From Rotaria sp. Silwood1 (taxonomy: Eukaryota; Rotifera; Eurotatoria; Philodinida; Philodinidae), in assembly GCA_905250075.1 (NCBI GenBank), contig CAJNOP010000061.1, positions 1 to 64,000 of the forward strand: a stretch of DNA of 64,000 bases, read 5' to 3'. This document shows positions 24,337 to 36,439 of this stretch, piece by piece. Below the pieces are notes generated by a model, which was not told the origin of the DNA, made no database searches, and saw only the letters and a program-made list of their open reading frames with translations. Within the stretch, counting starts at the first letter, position 1, and each line of letters opens with the position of its first letter. Both the position numbers and the translations under genes were made by a program.

Positions 24337-25610
24337 TAATTCAACTGACAACACAAACACCTCCATTGTAAGATATAAATGCCTATTGTTGATCTGTCGT
24401 TGAATAAAGATTCGATTCATAATGAAAACCCAAAGTTAATCAATTGTTTTTAGCTTACTAATGTTTCGAGATATAGAATAGGGAAAATATGTACAGTTAT
24501 TTACTTCACCATCTTTGTTCTAATGATTCTTGAGTACTAAGTTAGTAGAATACTTAAAAAGTCTGTGTAATTGTGTTCTACACAAGTAAACATTTTGCGT
24601 AATCACATTTCAAACAAGCTGATGTTCAACTTGCCTACTGAACTACGTATACTAGTAATTAGCAATGGCTCTAAACTTGAATTACTAGCACTAATACATT
24701 GATCCGAAGAAAGCTTGCCTATAAAATCAATGTATTTAAACAGAGAGAAGAAAACTAAATGTGTAGTTTGCCAATGATCTTTTTCTTGTCAGAAGCGCTA
24801 TAAAATTGAATATTTGTTTAGTTTTAGTATTTGCTTTCTTATCAATATATTCAATATTATAACTACTACAGACAACACAATATTATTGTTCGATTAATAC
24901 AATTTCTTAACGAACCCATTTCAAAATCTAGCTTTTCTTTCTTTGTAATAGATTAAAAATATAAATATAACTGCATCTGATATTGAAATATCAAAGTTTC
25001 ATTTTGAAAATTTGTTCATTTATTTAACATTCATTAGATTAAAAAAATGATTGGAAACTTGAACGATTGAAAATATTAACAAGGCAAGAAAAATATATTG
25101 TTTTCATGAAAGATTCTTATATTTTCTCAATGTATTTTCCTGGCGTCAATTTTATTCAGTTCATTTTTTACTGTAAGATTAATTCATTCGATAACAATGC
25201 CATCAGAAACTGATATGTTAACTACTAACATTTTTAAACAAACATATTTAATAAATGTCTTACTATACGATTTAGCTAAAAGATTCTGGCTTATTGTATA
25301 CTTGTTAAAAAATTTCCAATCATTTTCGTATTCTATATTTCTAATGCATCGACTTTTTTTTGTTTTCCTAATGCATAGCTATACTCATATTTCAAGCAGG
25401 TACACAACGGAGTATATAACAGAAAAACATTTCTATTTTGTAAAAATGCTTGAAAATGTCTTATATCAATCTATTCATGATTGTAAACTGATTAATCAGT
25501 GAAAATTTAATCAAAATTTTATTTGAATTTCCACAAAATACAATGCATTATTTTTTCTTTCAATATGAACAAGAATAAATTGAATTGAACAGAAAACAAA
25601 GAAAATGTTT
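24337..25610. other. Intergenic, no gene seen
   Basis: AT-rich spacer downstream of the CNTD1-like gene. The frame at 25197-25502 (plus) has no recognisable domain. Confidence 0.5.
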
Positions 25611-27973
25611 TTATGGTGAGGAAAATGTCATCATTGATTCATCATCAAAATCATGTTCACGATCGACTAAAATTCTTGAATTTGAATTATCTGTCTGTCC
25701 CATTAATAATCTAACATTGACTGATTTTTGTAGAACTTCTTCGGCAAAAAATTGAGCCATATAAATACGCATTGGATCAATACCAAGAAGACTAACAAAT
25801 AAACTGATGATCTATTCTTTCGAAAAAATAAAAATAGAAATTTTTTTTTTCAAATATGAAAATAAATAAAACCTTATCATGAATTTGTGAATTCATTCCA
25901 TGACAAAACATTTTTGATGCTGCAAGAATTGTAGCTGAACCAAGTAATAATGGATCACGTAATCGTTGAGTAACACTTTCCCTAATATAACAAAAAAAAA
26001 ATAGATTATTATCAAAATAAAATAATCAAATCTATTTAATACATTTGTATTTTAGTCACTGTTGATGATCCACTTTCTTTTTTTGCTAAAATTTCAATAA
26101 GTGATGTCCATTGTAAATAAATATGAACAAGCAAAAGCATCGATGCATTATGTAAACGTTCACTAATCATTTTCATTTCATCATCTAAATTCTTGCGAAA
26201 GTTGAGTTTTTTTTGTAAATTAAACAAAAAAATAAACTAACTAAGAAATCGAAGAAAATAAGATATAAACATATGTGGAGTATATTGTGGAAATATATGA
26301 TCTATTGTTGTTAATATATGAATTTCAATTTCGCTTAATTGATCACGATTTAATTTTGTTATTGTTGTCATATTTGGATCCATTCGTGCAAGTTCATGAA
26401 AATATTCAATTAAACGAGGAGTATCAATTGGTCGATCCTAAATATAATCTTGTCTTTAAATGAATATATACTTATTTATTAATCTCAATATTGTCATATA
26501 TTTTTCAATATTCAATTATAGAAGAATGAAAGATTATCATTAGTTTGAACTCGATAGCCTTTTTCGGATCTCTAGATATAAGAATAAGATGTCCAATGTA
26601 GGCATAGATAATACACAATAGAAATTAAAATCCATCTTAATGAGTCGAATTCTTATTAGTAAAAAATTGAAATCAGAAACACTGTAGCAGAAATCTATTA
26701 ACGAGAAAATCTGTTAGCGTAATCTTTATGGTAATAAAATGTGAAACACGATTTAGCTGCTTCTTGCTAATCACAGAGAACTTGTTCTATTTGTTCATAT
26801 TGTAGCGAATTTCTTCATTATTCTTGCACTTAACGTTGAGATATGTAATAATGACAGTGACAGACAAAAATTTAGAGTAGTTGTATGTTTAAGTTTCGTT
26901 CTCGATGGAAATAGCTAATAAGAATCTAAAAAAGACATTTGTGTAGCTGAAAGAATCTTGTATTAGAATTGTTAAGCCTAAAGACTTCCAAAAGCAGCTT
27001 GCTGACTTCTTTTTGAAGCTTTTGAAAAAAGATTTTATTTGATAGAGCAAAATAAATATGTCTTCGATCTATACATGATCCTTTTTTATTGAGCTGTATT
27101 CAAATTACAGAAGGTCCCAAAGTTTCAAACATTGAAATATTCAATAAAAAGAAGAGAGGAATGATTCTTGAGCTTCCTGTAAATTAAATATAGTTCAATG
27201 AAGAAAGATCATGAAGCGCTCGAAGACGTCTCATATTACTTCGGATCATTTATTCTATCAAATAAAATCTTTCGTCAAAACCATTGAATAGAAGTCAGAA
27301 AGTTGTTTTTAGAACTCGTGATTTTTCGTAGACCCTCAACTAACCACTTTTGTTGGAACCTTCCAGCTTACCAATCCTAATAGGAAACCTTTTCAGCTAT
27401 ACAAATGTTTTTTTTTAGATTCTTTCTCGTTGAATATTCTGATAACTGTGAAATTTTCTGAAAGATTTGAAATTAAAACAAAAAAAAAAACATATCAAAT
27501 CAGAAACAAAAAGAAGTGACATACACAGATTTGTGTTGAAAGTTGAAAACAACCAGTAGCAATAATGTATTTCTCTCGAAGATATTTTTCTTTGATTAAT
27601 TCATATTGATTTCTTAGACTGTTTGGATCTTTATTAATTGAACTACACGCTTTTATCATTGAACAGATTAAATATCTTTAAAAAAAATTTTTCTAGTAAG
27701 AAAACAAGTTTATAATAATAATAAAAAAATCTTCAATACTTATTTAATAATTCAACAGAAGTGAAAAAAACTCGATCATCAAATTCAACTTGATATGTTA
27801 ACATATAGAAAAATGAAGCCATTGTTTTATTACAAAACTAAATAGACAACAACAATAAATTTTGATAAATAATATATTTAAAAGACTTTTACCGAAAGTA
27901 ATCGACGACAATTAAGTTTATAGTCATTTTTACAATTAGCAATAAATAATTTCAAATATTCACATTCAACCAT
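25611..27973 (-). CDS. CNTD1: Cyclin N-terminal domain-containing protein 1 (CNTD1/COSA-1-like), 7 exons
   Basis: Exons on the minus strand are 27973-27893, 27837-27740, 27675-27525, 26437-26242, 26184-26043, 25981-25873 and 25811-25611; phases close to 325 aa (human CNTD1 is about 330). The cyclin fold follows the CNTD1 pattern throughout. Early helices end in '-SVELLNKYL-', then come '-YIIATGCFQLSTQI-' and '-LSEIEIHILTTIDHIFPQYTP-'. A second repeat has '-RLHNASMLLLVHIYL-' and '-DPLLLGSATILAASKMF-', and it ends near '-YMAQFFAEEVLQ-'. CNTD1 (COSA-1 in C. elegans) marks and promotes designated crossovers in meiotic prophase. The start is uncertain: the frame stays open about 80 bp upstream of 27973 without an ATG, so a further 5' exon is possible. 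It is head to head with SPT5. The intron at 26438-27524 hosts a MITE. Confidence 0.8.
26920..27424. mobile_element. Inverted-repeat MITE inside a CNTD1 intron
   Basis: The left arm AAGAATCTAAAAAAGACATTTG, continuing to GTAGCTGAAA, pairs with the right arm TTTTCAGCTATACAAATG.., ending ..TTAGATTCTT. Inner blocks such as GATTTTATTTGATAGA / TCTATCAAATAAAATC also pair. It is about 505 bp, lies wholly within one intron and does not touch the splice sites. Target duplication is not clear. Confidence 0.68.
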
Positions 27974-28341
27974 TTCTAAAATAAAATTACGAAGAATATT
28001 TGATAGAGAAGAAAGCTCCAATGATGAAATTTCGTGGTTTTTTTTTAGGAAAATAATATATCTTGATCATTAATGCAAAATGTCAAATAAAAATCGATTC
28101 TAGTGACAAATCACTTGTTCATTGATGAATTTATGTTATTTATGAAATCGTTCGTTTTCTATTGGTTAAAGTCTTTCAACGAATAGAAATCATTTTTTGT
28201 CTACTATATAAACTCCATGATAGTTTTTTATCGATTCATTTCTGCAGATTCAAAAAAACAAGAAGAAGGTCAGATTTATTCGCTGTTACTTTAATTAATT
28301 GTTTCTTTATCGTATTTTAGAATATTCATTGATTTTTAACA
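27974..28341. promoter_or_regulatory. Putative bidirectional promoter between CNTD1 and SPT5
   Basis: Only 368 bp separates the two divergent start codons, so both promoters must share it unless CNTD1 has another 5' exon. No canonical TATA box could be assigned with confidence. This is inferred from gene arrangement only. Confidence 0.5.
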
Positions 28342-31300
28342 ATGAGCGACAATGAAGAAGTCTGTTATGAATTATTTAAAACAGTTCTTTTACCATATTT
28401 TATTTCTATATTAGCATAAAGATAGTATACGAAAAGGAAAATCAAAAAAACGCAAAGGATTAGATGATGAAGATGACGAAGAAGTAACTCAAGAGGAGGA
28501 AGAAGACGAAGAAGATGATGATGATGAAGAGGTTAAATCGAAATAAATTTCGTTTAAAAATATTATCTTATTATGATTTTCTTTCTAGGAAGAAGATGAT
28601 GAAGAAGATGAGGTTTATTTTTATCATTAAAAAAAAACAACAACAACAAAATTTTTAATAATCATTTTAGGATGAAGAAGAAAGTACAAGTAAAAGAAAA
28701 AAAGGAAATCATCAACAAAAACGAAAGAAAAAGAAAATTTCTGGAAAAAATTTTATTATTGATGAAGCTGGTGAAAGATTTTATTAAGAAACAAACAAGA
28801 AAATCTATTTTTTATATTTTGATAGATGTTGATGAAGATGAAGAAGAAGAGGAAGAAGAAGATGCACCTGAAGAAGGTTTTGTTGAAGAAACTGGTATTC
28901 ATGATACAACACCAGCTGATTTTTATCGAGCTGGCCGAGCCAAATTTCCAATAGCTGAAAAGTTTACTTTCGTCTTTTTTTTCTATTTTTAATTAAGCAA
29001 AAGATTTTTTTTTTTCTATCTAGTGAAATGGATCCAGCTGAAATGGAACAATATTTAAAAGAACGTTATGGTCCAAAAAGTCGAGCAATGCGTGGTGATT
29101 ATGATGAGTATGAAGATGGAGATTTAATTCCAGATGAAATAACACAACAAAGTTTATTACCTGATGTTAAATCACCTAATCTTTGGCCAGTTAAATGTCG
29201 TATTGGCGAAGAAAAACAAACAGCTTTATTACTTATGAGAAAATTTCTTGCTTTAGAAAATGATGAAAAAGTAATGACAAAAACAATAAATATTCTATGA
29301 TCTTTCAGAAAAGTCAATATTCCAGGATAAACATTAAAAATTGAGATAAATCAGATAATCTGACATAATATTTATTTGACATCTCGATCAAGCATGTGAC
29401 AATTTTTGAAGAAGCTTCATTGTAACAAATGACTAGTTTTTGTTTTTGATTGATATAGACCATGTTAAAAAAGCAGGACCTATGAAGATCACCGAAAATT
29501 TTAACTTACCTATTGAACAATTTTTGAGTTTTATTTGTTGAATATCATATGACAATATAATGATATAAAACTGAAAATTTTCTATGATTTGAGCGTTTTG
29601 AGATAAAAATTTGATTTTTTGAAAAGAAGTTAATTATAATAAGATTTTTAGTTTTTGTTTTGTTTTGCAAGGCATTACAAATAAAATCAGTTGTTGTTAA
29701 AGAAGGTGATCGTGGTTATATTTATGTTGAAGCATTTAAATCAAATCATGTTAAAGCAGCATGTGAAGATATTCGTGCATTAAATGTACAAAATCTTCAA
29801 ATGGTACCTATTAAAGGAATGACAGATATACTTCGTGTTGTTAAAACAACATATGGAATAAAAAAAGGTTCATGGGTACGTGTTAAACGTGGTATTTATC
29901 GAGATGATTTAGCTAAAGTTGAACATTGTGATATGATACAAAATATGGTTACACTTAAATTAATACCAAGAATTGATTATAGTAGAAAACGTGGAGGACC
30001 ACGTGGAACATCCAATGATCAAAGTGATATTGTACCTGAACCACATCCAACATTTAAGAAAAAAAAAAGTTTTGCTTTTAAACGACCACCAGCTAAATTA
30101 TTTGATGAAACAGCTATAGAGTAAGAATTTGAAACAAATTGAAGTTACGTTGTTGTTTTTTTTTTTCTCACAAAAAATCTTTTGATTTTTAGAGCTGCAG
30201 GTGGACACATTCGACAAGAAACTGAATACAGAACGTTTGAAGGTGGAAAATTTGATGAAAGAGGTTTTCTTATTAAAAATTTTCCACTTCTTGCTGTTGT
30301 AAGTAACAAAAACTTCGCAAATATGTTACAGTTCATTTTTTTAACAATAGAACATTTGATCGATTATTATTATTATTATGATTTAAATTTTTTAGGCAAG
30401 AATAAATATTCGAGAACTTTTCCTGAATTAAGTAAATCTCAGGAAATAAAAAATTTCGTAACCTTATTTAGGAATATTGTCAACAAAAAAAAAACATTTC
30501 TTCTAAAATTCATAAAATCTTTTTCAGATCAAATAAAATAGAAAATGATTGAAATTTTCTAAATGTCGACACATAGCTAAAAAAATCTCTTAAAATGATT
30601 CATCGCTTTTTACTAGGCATTTGATGGAATCATCTAGATACAGATCAAAAAGTTAGATGAAATCATACAAAAAAAAAATCTTTAACGAAGAAATCTCTTA
30701 TGACATCTACTCGTTATGAAATAATAGTTTTAGTTCGATTTGCTTACTAGATATTATTTATCTAGTAAATATTTTAAGTTTTGAGAAAAGAAATTATATC
30801 GTATATTTTATTATATTAAAATCGGTTTGATATTCTATTGTTAAATAATGATTTGTAATATATATATATAGCATAAAAAATAATTTAAATAAAAAAAAAA
30901 AAAAAAACTTCTAGTCAGCCGATGGTATAACTCCAAGTATCACTGAATTAGATAAATTTGAAGAAGCAATTGATGGACCTGAAAGTAATGGTAAGTTTTG
31001 ATATTAAAAAAAGAAAAAAACAATTTTTATTAAAAATATTATTTTTATATTAACATATAGTTTCAATAAATAAAAGAAAAACATCAAAAAATGATTTATT
31101 ATCATTTGCACCTGGTGATCATGTTGAAGTATGTGAAGGTGAATTAGTAAATTTACAAGGTACAATTGTTGGTATTGATGGAGATTCAATTCGTATATTA
31201 CCCAAACATGAAGCTTTAAAAGATGAAATACCATTTAAAGCACATGAATTACGAAAATATTTTTCTGTTGGAAATCATGTTAAAGTATTAAATGGAAGAT

Positions 31301-34287
31301 TTGAAGGTGAAACTGGTATGATTGTTGGTATTGATGGAACAAAAGCAGTTGTTTTAAGTGATGGAACTAAAGATGAAGTTAGTCAATAGACTTACAAAAA
31401 AAGAAATAAAACATTGAATAATTCTTTTCTTTTTTTTTTTTCTTTATTGAAATTTCTTAGATGCCTGTTCGAACATCAGATCTTCAAATAACAAAAGAAA
31501 CAGCAACAGGTGTTGATGCAACTGGACAATTTCAACTAAGAGATTTAGTTAATATATCGTATGTTTTTTATTAATTTTTATCCAAAAAAATATGAAAATT
31601 CTTGTTTATAGAGCCGATAAAGTTGGTGTTGTCATACGTATTGAAAAAGAACGTTTACATGTATTAAATATGGATGGAAAAGTTCAAATTGTTCCAATAC
31701 AATCAGTTACAAAAAGAAAAATAAATCGAAATGCAACAGCACTTGATTCACAAAATAATAATTTAAATGTTGGTGATATTGTTAATGTTAATGAGGGACC
31801 ATTTGCAGTAAGAATTCAAAATTTTATTTTTATTTTTTCTCTTAAATTTTCTTTTGTTTTTTTTTTGTGTCTAGAATCGTCAAGGTCAAATAAAACATCT
31901 TTATCGTCATTTTGTATTTATATTTTGTCGTACATTAACTGAAAATGGTGGTTTATTTGTATGTAAAGCAAGAAATTTATCATTAGCTGGTGGAACATCA
32001 AAAGTTTCATCAATATCATCATCAAGTCCAATGAATGCTCCGTATATGTCACCACGTGTTATGTCATCTCCATCACCACATACATCATCAAGTGGTTCGT
32101 CATCAATACATGCAAATAGTCCAGGATCATCTGGTGGACGTACACCAAATTCAATGGGAAGTGGAGGACCAAAAGCACCATTGTCAACAGTAAATAATAT
32201 ACGTCGTGATACAGCTTTAATTGGACAAACAGTTAGAATTTCACAAGGACCTTATAAAGGTTATGTTGGTATTGTTAAAGATGCAACTGAATCAACATGT
32301 AAAGTTGAACTTCATGCTAAATGTCAAACAATTACTGTTGATCGAAATCGAATTGTATCAACAACGTATGTTATTCTTTTAATTCTAAAATATTAAATGA
32401 GAAATTTCGATCTATGAAATTAAAATCTAAGAAGATTAAATTTTCATGTTGGATTATTACGAATAGAGCGCACATGATGCAAAAATTTCTATTGATAGTT
32501 TTTGTTCGGTTCGGATCATATGGGTAAATTTCGAATATTATAAAATAAAAAGTTTTATGTTAACGTCATATTTTGATGTATTTTGAAATTGAGAGAGGAA
32601 AAAAAATTATAATTGCTGATGAGAAATCGTACATCATGGAGTATAACCTTTTGAATGAGAACTGGAATTTTTAATAGAATCTTCCAGAAATAAATAAAAA
32701 CTTTTTATTTTTGAAGAAAAAACACAAATTTATTAAATCTTCTTTCTGACTTTAATATGTTTAATAAAACACAGCTATGACTTTATGTTGAGAAAATGTC
32801 TATGAAATATAAGTCTGTCTTGATTTTAATTCTATTTATCATTGAAGAATTGTTTTTATTAATTTAAATTGATTTAGAAATGTTCCACGTCATGCTGGTG
32901 AAATGTCTCATCATTTTACAACACCACTTCATGGTTCTCAAACTCCATCTTATGCTGCATTTGGTTCACGAACACCAATGATTGGTAATCAAACTCCAAT
33001 GCATGATGGTTCTCGAACACCTTATTATGGAAATATGGTTTGTAATAAAAAAAATTAATTAATTAGTAAAGAAAATAAATTTTTGTAGACACCTCGTCAT
33101 GAGGGTTCCATGACACCACATGCACATGGTGGTGCATCAGCATGGGATCCAACTTATGCAACAACACCTAGGTTTATATTTTAATTTGTTTTCTTTTTAA
33201 ATTCTTATAAAATAATATTTAGAGTTGATTATGATGATGATGATGGTCCGTCACCATTTTCTACATTAAATCCAACAACACCTTCATATAGTCATTTAGC
33301 AGATACATTAGCAAGTGGTCTTGGAAGTTCGAATACATCAGGTCCATCATCACATTCAAATTCTTCATCATCAACAACATCAGTATCTGGTTCATTACTT
33401 GCATCAGCAAATGGTCCATCAAGTGTTGGGTCAAATGTTTCATCCAATGCTTATTCATCATATTCAAATCATTCAACAGCATCATCAACTATGTCTATGG
33501 ATTATCAACGTAAAATAATTAATTAATTGTTTATTTATTTTAAAATAATAACAATAATAATATTATTTCTATTTAAAATAGCATATAGTTCTCATATTCC
33601 AACACCAGGAGTAGCAGGTGGTAGTTTTTCTTCATCAAATAATAATATAAGTAATGATCAATCATCAGCTGGAAGTTATGTTTATTCTCCATCAATAAAT
33701 ATGGCACCTGTAACACCAAGTGCACAATATGCACCTATGTCAACTGCATTTGGTTTGTTTTTCTTTTTTTGTTTTCTTATGAAAATAATTTAAAAAAAAT
33801 AACATATAGATCTTGATTCAATATCAAATAATGATTGGCATGCCGAGGGTTTATATGTTCGAATAAAAATACCTATTGAAGATGAATCAATTCATGTTGG
33901 AATGATTGGTGTTATTCAAAGTATATCAGTAAGTTTTGTATTAATTAATTATATTTTTAAGAAAAAATTAAGATTGATTCTTTTTTCTTTAGAATGGTGT
34001 TTGTACAGTTCATTTCACTCAACAAGATCGTCGAGTTGTTATTCCTCTTGATCATATGGAACCTGTTACACCAAAATTAAATGATAAAGTAAGATGAAAA
34101 TATTTATCTTGAAATAAATATTTATTTATTAATTTTGAAGATATATGTTATCGGTGGAGATAGTAAAGGTGCATCTGGTGATCTACTTGCTGTTGATAAT
34201 CAAGATGGTGTCGTGAAACTCGACGGCAATGTTTCCGATGATGGTATATCATTAATTAATTTAAAATATTTATGCAAGTGCACCTAA
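28342..34287 (+). CDS. SUPT5H: Transcription elongation factor SPT5, 20 exons
   Basis: Exon starts/ends: 28342-28359, 28415-28531, 28589-28612, 28671-28770, 28826-28961, 29024-29270, 29672-30120, 30193-30298, 30915-30990, 31061-31377, 31461-31558, 31612-31807, 31875-32365, 32878-33037, 33089-33171, 33223-33509, 33582-33752, 33810-33928, 33993-34088, 34141-34287. The total is 1145 aa, in phase throughout (human about 1087). Order: acidic Glu/Asp N-terminus (1-110); NGN domain (about 180-270, '-VKCRIG-', '-LQIKSVV-', '-GYIYVEAFK-'); KOW modules (e.g. '[20 protein letters not shown]', '-GDHVEV-', '[11 protein letters not shown]'); a TP-rich C-terminal repeat region (about 793-872, [10 protein letters not shown]); a Ser-rich stretch; and a final KOW-like end '[11 protein letters not shown]'. 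With SPT4 it forms DSIF, which clamps RNA polymerase II and is phosphorylated by P-TEFb in the C-terminal repeats. The first donor (GTCTGT) is weak. Confidence 0.95.
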
Positions 34288-34717
34288 ATTGTATGTGTGT
34301 GTGTGTATTGTTTGTCTTGTTTTTTTTTCTTATATACATATTTGAGAAGACAAAAGAAAAATTTGAAAAAAAAAATATATATATATATTATAATCGTCTT
34401 CATAGTTCAGTCCCACCTAAGTGATCCATCATATTTGACAAAATTGTGTGTGTGTATTTCATTTTTGCTTTTGGTATTCTTCTTCTTCTTTAAGACAAGT
34501 TAATTATGTACGATCTTTTATTCATCAAAAAAATAAATATCAATTGAATCTTGACCTTTGTCATGATTGTTCTATGGATTTATTTTCATTGATTTACCAA
34601 TCAAAGTTAAATTCCTCCTGTTACATATAAATAGCACGACTAACATAATGTTTTGTAAATAATTCTCATAAGGAAAATCTAAGTAATTGGTTATATTATT
34701 TGTATTATTTAAGATAA
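34288..34717. other. SPT5 3' region and spacer with TG and TA microsatellites
   Basis: 430 bp holding a short (TG)n run just after the SPT5 stop, a (TA)n run near 34375 and a second TG run near 34446. No gene. It contains the SPT5 3' UTR and the promoter of the next gene. Confidence 0.55.
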
Positions 34718-35590
34718 ATGTCATCTAATTTATCAACAGTTTCAACGAATAATTTATCAGTATGTACATTTAATGTTCTTGCACCTTGTTATAAACGTTT
34801 ATCATCTGAATATGATCGAGAAAGTGCTCATGAATCTCTTTGGAAACCACGTCATATATCAATAATAAAACTTCTTCAATCACTTCAACTTCATATAATT
34901 TGTTTACAAGAATTTTGGTTAAATGAACCATCATTTTTACAATTATATGAATCTCATCTATCATCAAAATATTCCTTTCATTATGTTCAACGAACAAATA
35001 ATCTTGATGATGGTTTAGCAATATTAGTTGATAAAAATTATTTAAAATTTGTTGATAAATATGATCTTTTATTATATGATATTGGTAATCGTGTTGGTCT
35101 TTTACTTAATATTGAATATAATGGAAAATGTTTACTTTTAATAAATATTCATTTAACATTTCCACATGATTCATTTGATCGTCGTTTAAGATTAACACAA
35201 ATGAAAAAATTTCTTGAATTAATTAATGAATATCAAATAAATAATAATCTTTTAAATAAATGTTCAATTATTATTTGTGGAGATTTTAATTCTCCATGTG
35301 ATAATGATCCTGTTTATCAATTATTAGAAAAACAATTTCAATCATCTTATTTCATTGTTCATGGAAAAGAACCAAAAGTAACACATTTAACACATCGAAA
35401 TGAAGAATTAGGTGTTGATTTTATTTTTTATCAATCAAATACTTTTCGACCTATTTCAAGTGAATTAATTCCTCGTGGTTGTGATGAACAGAAATGGAAT
35501 GATACCACTGGATGGAATTTAAGTGATCATCGTGCTGTTATCTCCATATTTCAAGATAAACAAAATCATAAGATAAAAAATGATTTTTAA
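34718..35590 (+). CDS. Endonuclease/exonuclease/phosphatase (EEP) family protein, plant At1g02270-like, intronless
   Basis: 290 aa in a single exon covering one EEP domain. Active-site motifs are in order: C-T-F-N-V-L-A-P (Asn19), C-L-Q-E-F-W (metal-binding Glu65), I-N-I-H-L-T-F-P-H (His145), C-G-D-F-N-S (Asp189, Asn191) and L-S-D-H-R (Asp270, His271). All catalytic residues are present. The closest family I recognise is the plant EEP protein typified by At1g02270, sharing 'FN-LAP-YKR', 'ICLQE-W' and 'FPHDS'. The EF-hand extension of the plant protein is absent. EEP enzymes cleave phosphodiester bonds in nucleic acid or phospholipid; the substrate here is unknown. It follows SPT5 in the same direction but has its own start. 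Intronless structure in an intron-rich region fits retroposition or transfer. Confidence 0.82.
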   Translation: MSSNLSTVSTNNLSVCTFNVLAPCYKRLSSEYDRESAHESLWKPRHISIIKLLQSLQLHIICLQEFWLNEPSFLQLYESHLSSKYSFHYVQRTNNLDDGLAILVDKNYLKFVDKYDLLLYDIGNRVGLLLNIEYNGKCLLLINIHLTFPHDSFDRRLRLTQMKKFLELINEYQINNNLLNKCSIIICGDFNSPCDNDPVYQLLEKQFQSSYFIVHGKEPKVTHLTHRNEELGVDFIFYQSNTFRPISSELIPRGCDEQKWNDTTGWNLSDHRAVISIFQDKQNHKIKNDF

Positions 35591-36184
35591 TTCTTCCCTT
35601 TTTTATAAAATATCCAAAACAAAATTTATATATATTTTTTTTCTTTGTTTTTATGTTGTTCATTTTAAATAAATTGCAGTTTATTTATAATAAAATAGGC
35701 AAGAATATTTGTTTCATTTATTTTTGTTCATATGTTACAAAATCTTAGAAATAATAATTATATTTCATTAACAAAGATTTTTGTTATCATATCACCGAAT
35801 AATAAATGAAACTTTTCGGAGAAAAAGATTTCAGATTTTATCTTACAAAAGAATAAAGTTTCTGTTAAAATCAAACAATAGTAAATAAACACATCAAGTT
35901 CTATAAGAATTCATTAAATGATAGTTCTACCGATAGACATAGATAAGCTATTCTTAATCCTAGTCTATATGAGATCAAAACTAAAACGAAAAAAAACTGA
36001 TCATTTTTCTGTTTACTCAGGCATTCAACAAGAAGAATACTAAAAACTAGATGAGTCATTGTATTGAACTAAGATATTTCAAACTTTTAGACAGCAACAG
36101 AGAATTATTTTAAGGTCTATGTTGAGAAAATTTTTGCTTCATTCGATATTAAAATTAAGTGTTTCTTTTGATCGAAACTAAATA

Positions 36185-36310
36185 AGGTAGCTCATAAGTA
36201 ACACTAGGTTAAAAGAAGTGAGATATTTCGGCATCGGTTCAATCAAATGGGCTGATTTTTTTATTAATGGTACAAGTCTATTCAAAGCTTTGTTTTTCAT
36301 ATAAATAAGG
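36185..36310 (+). repeat. Diverged solo end of the 52790-type mariner-like element
   Basis: 'ctcataagtaacactagg..', 'tcaatcaaatgggctgattttttt' and 'ggtacaagtctattcaaagc' follow the same order as the left end of the element at 52790 ('cccataagtaacaagac', 'cgaccaaatgggctcaatttttt', 'ggatagaggcatctg'). Only one end is present, so this is a fragment. Confidence 0.45.
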
Positions 36311-36439
36311 TAAGTAAACATAACAATTAAGCGTTCTTGTTTGGATCATGAAAGCTATGTTTAACCTGTTATCAAATAAGAGAAATACATGTGTAACGTT
36401 GCATTAATAGTGTTCAGATTTTCATCTAACAATAGAAAA

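Noticed and set aside
33261..33518. Met/His-rich frames on both strands in SPT5
   Set aside because: Frame-shadows of the Ser-rich exon 16 of SPT5.
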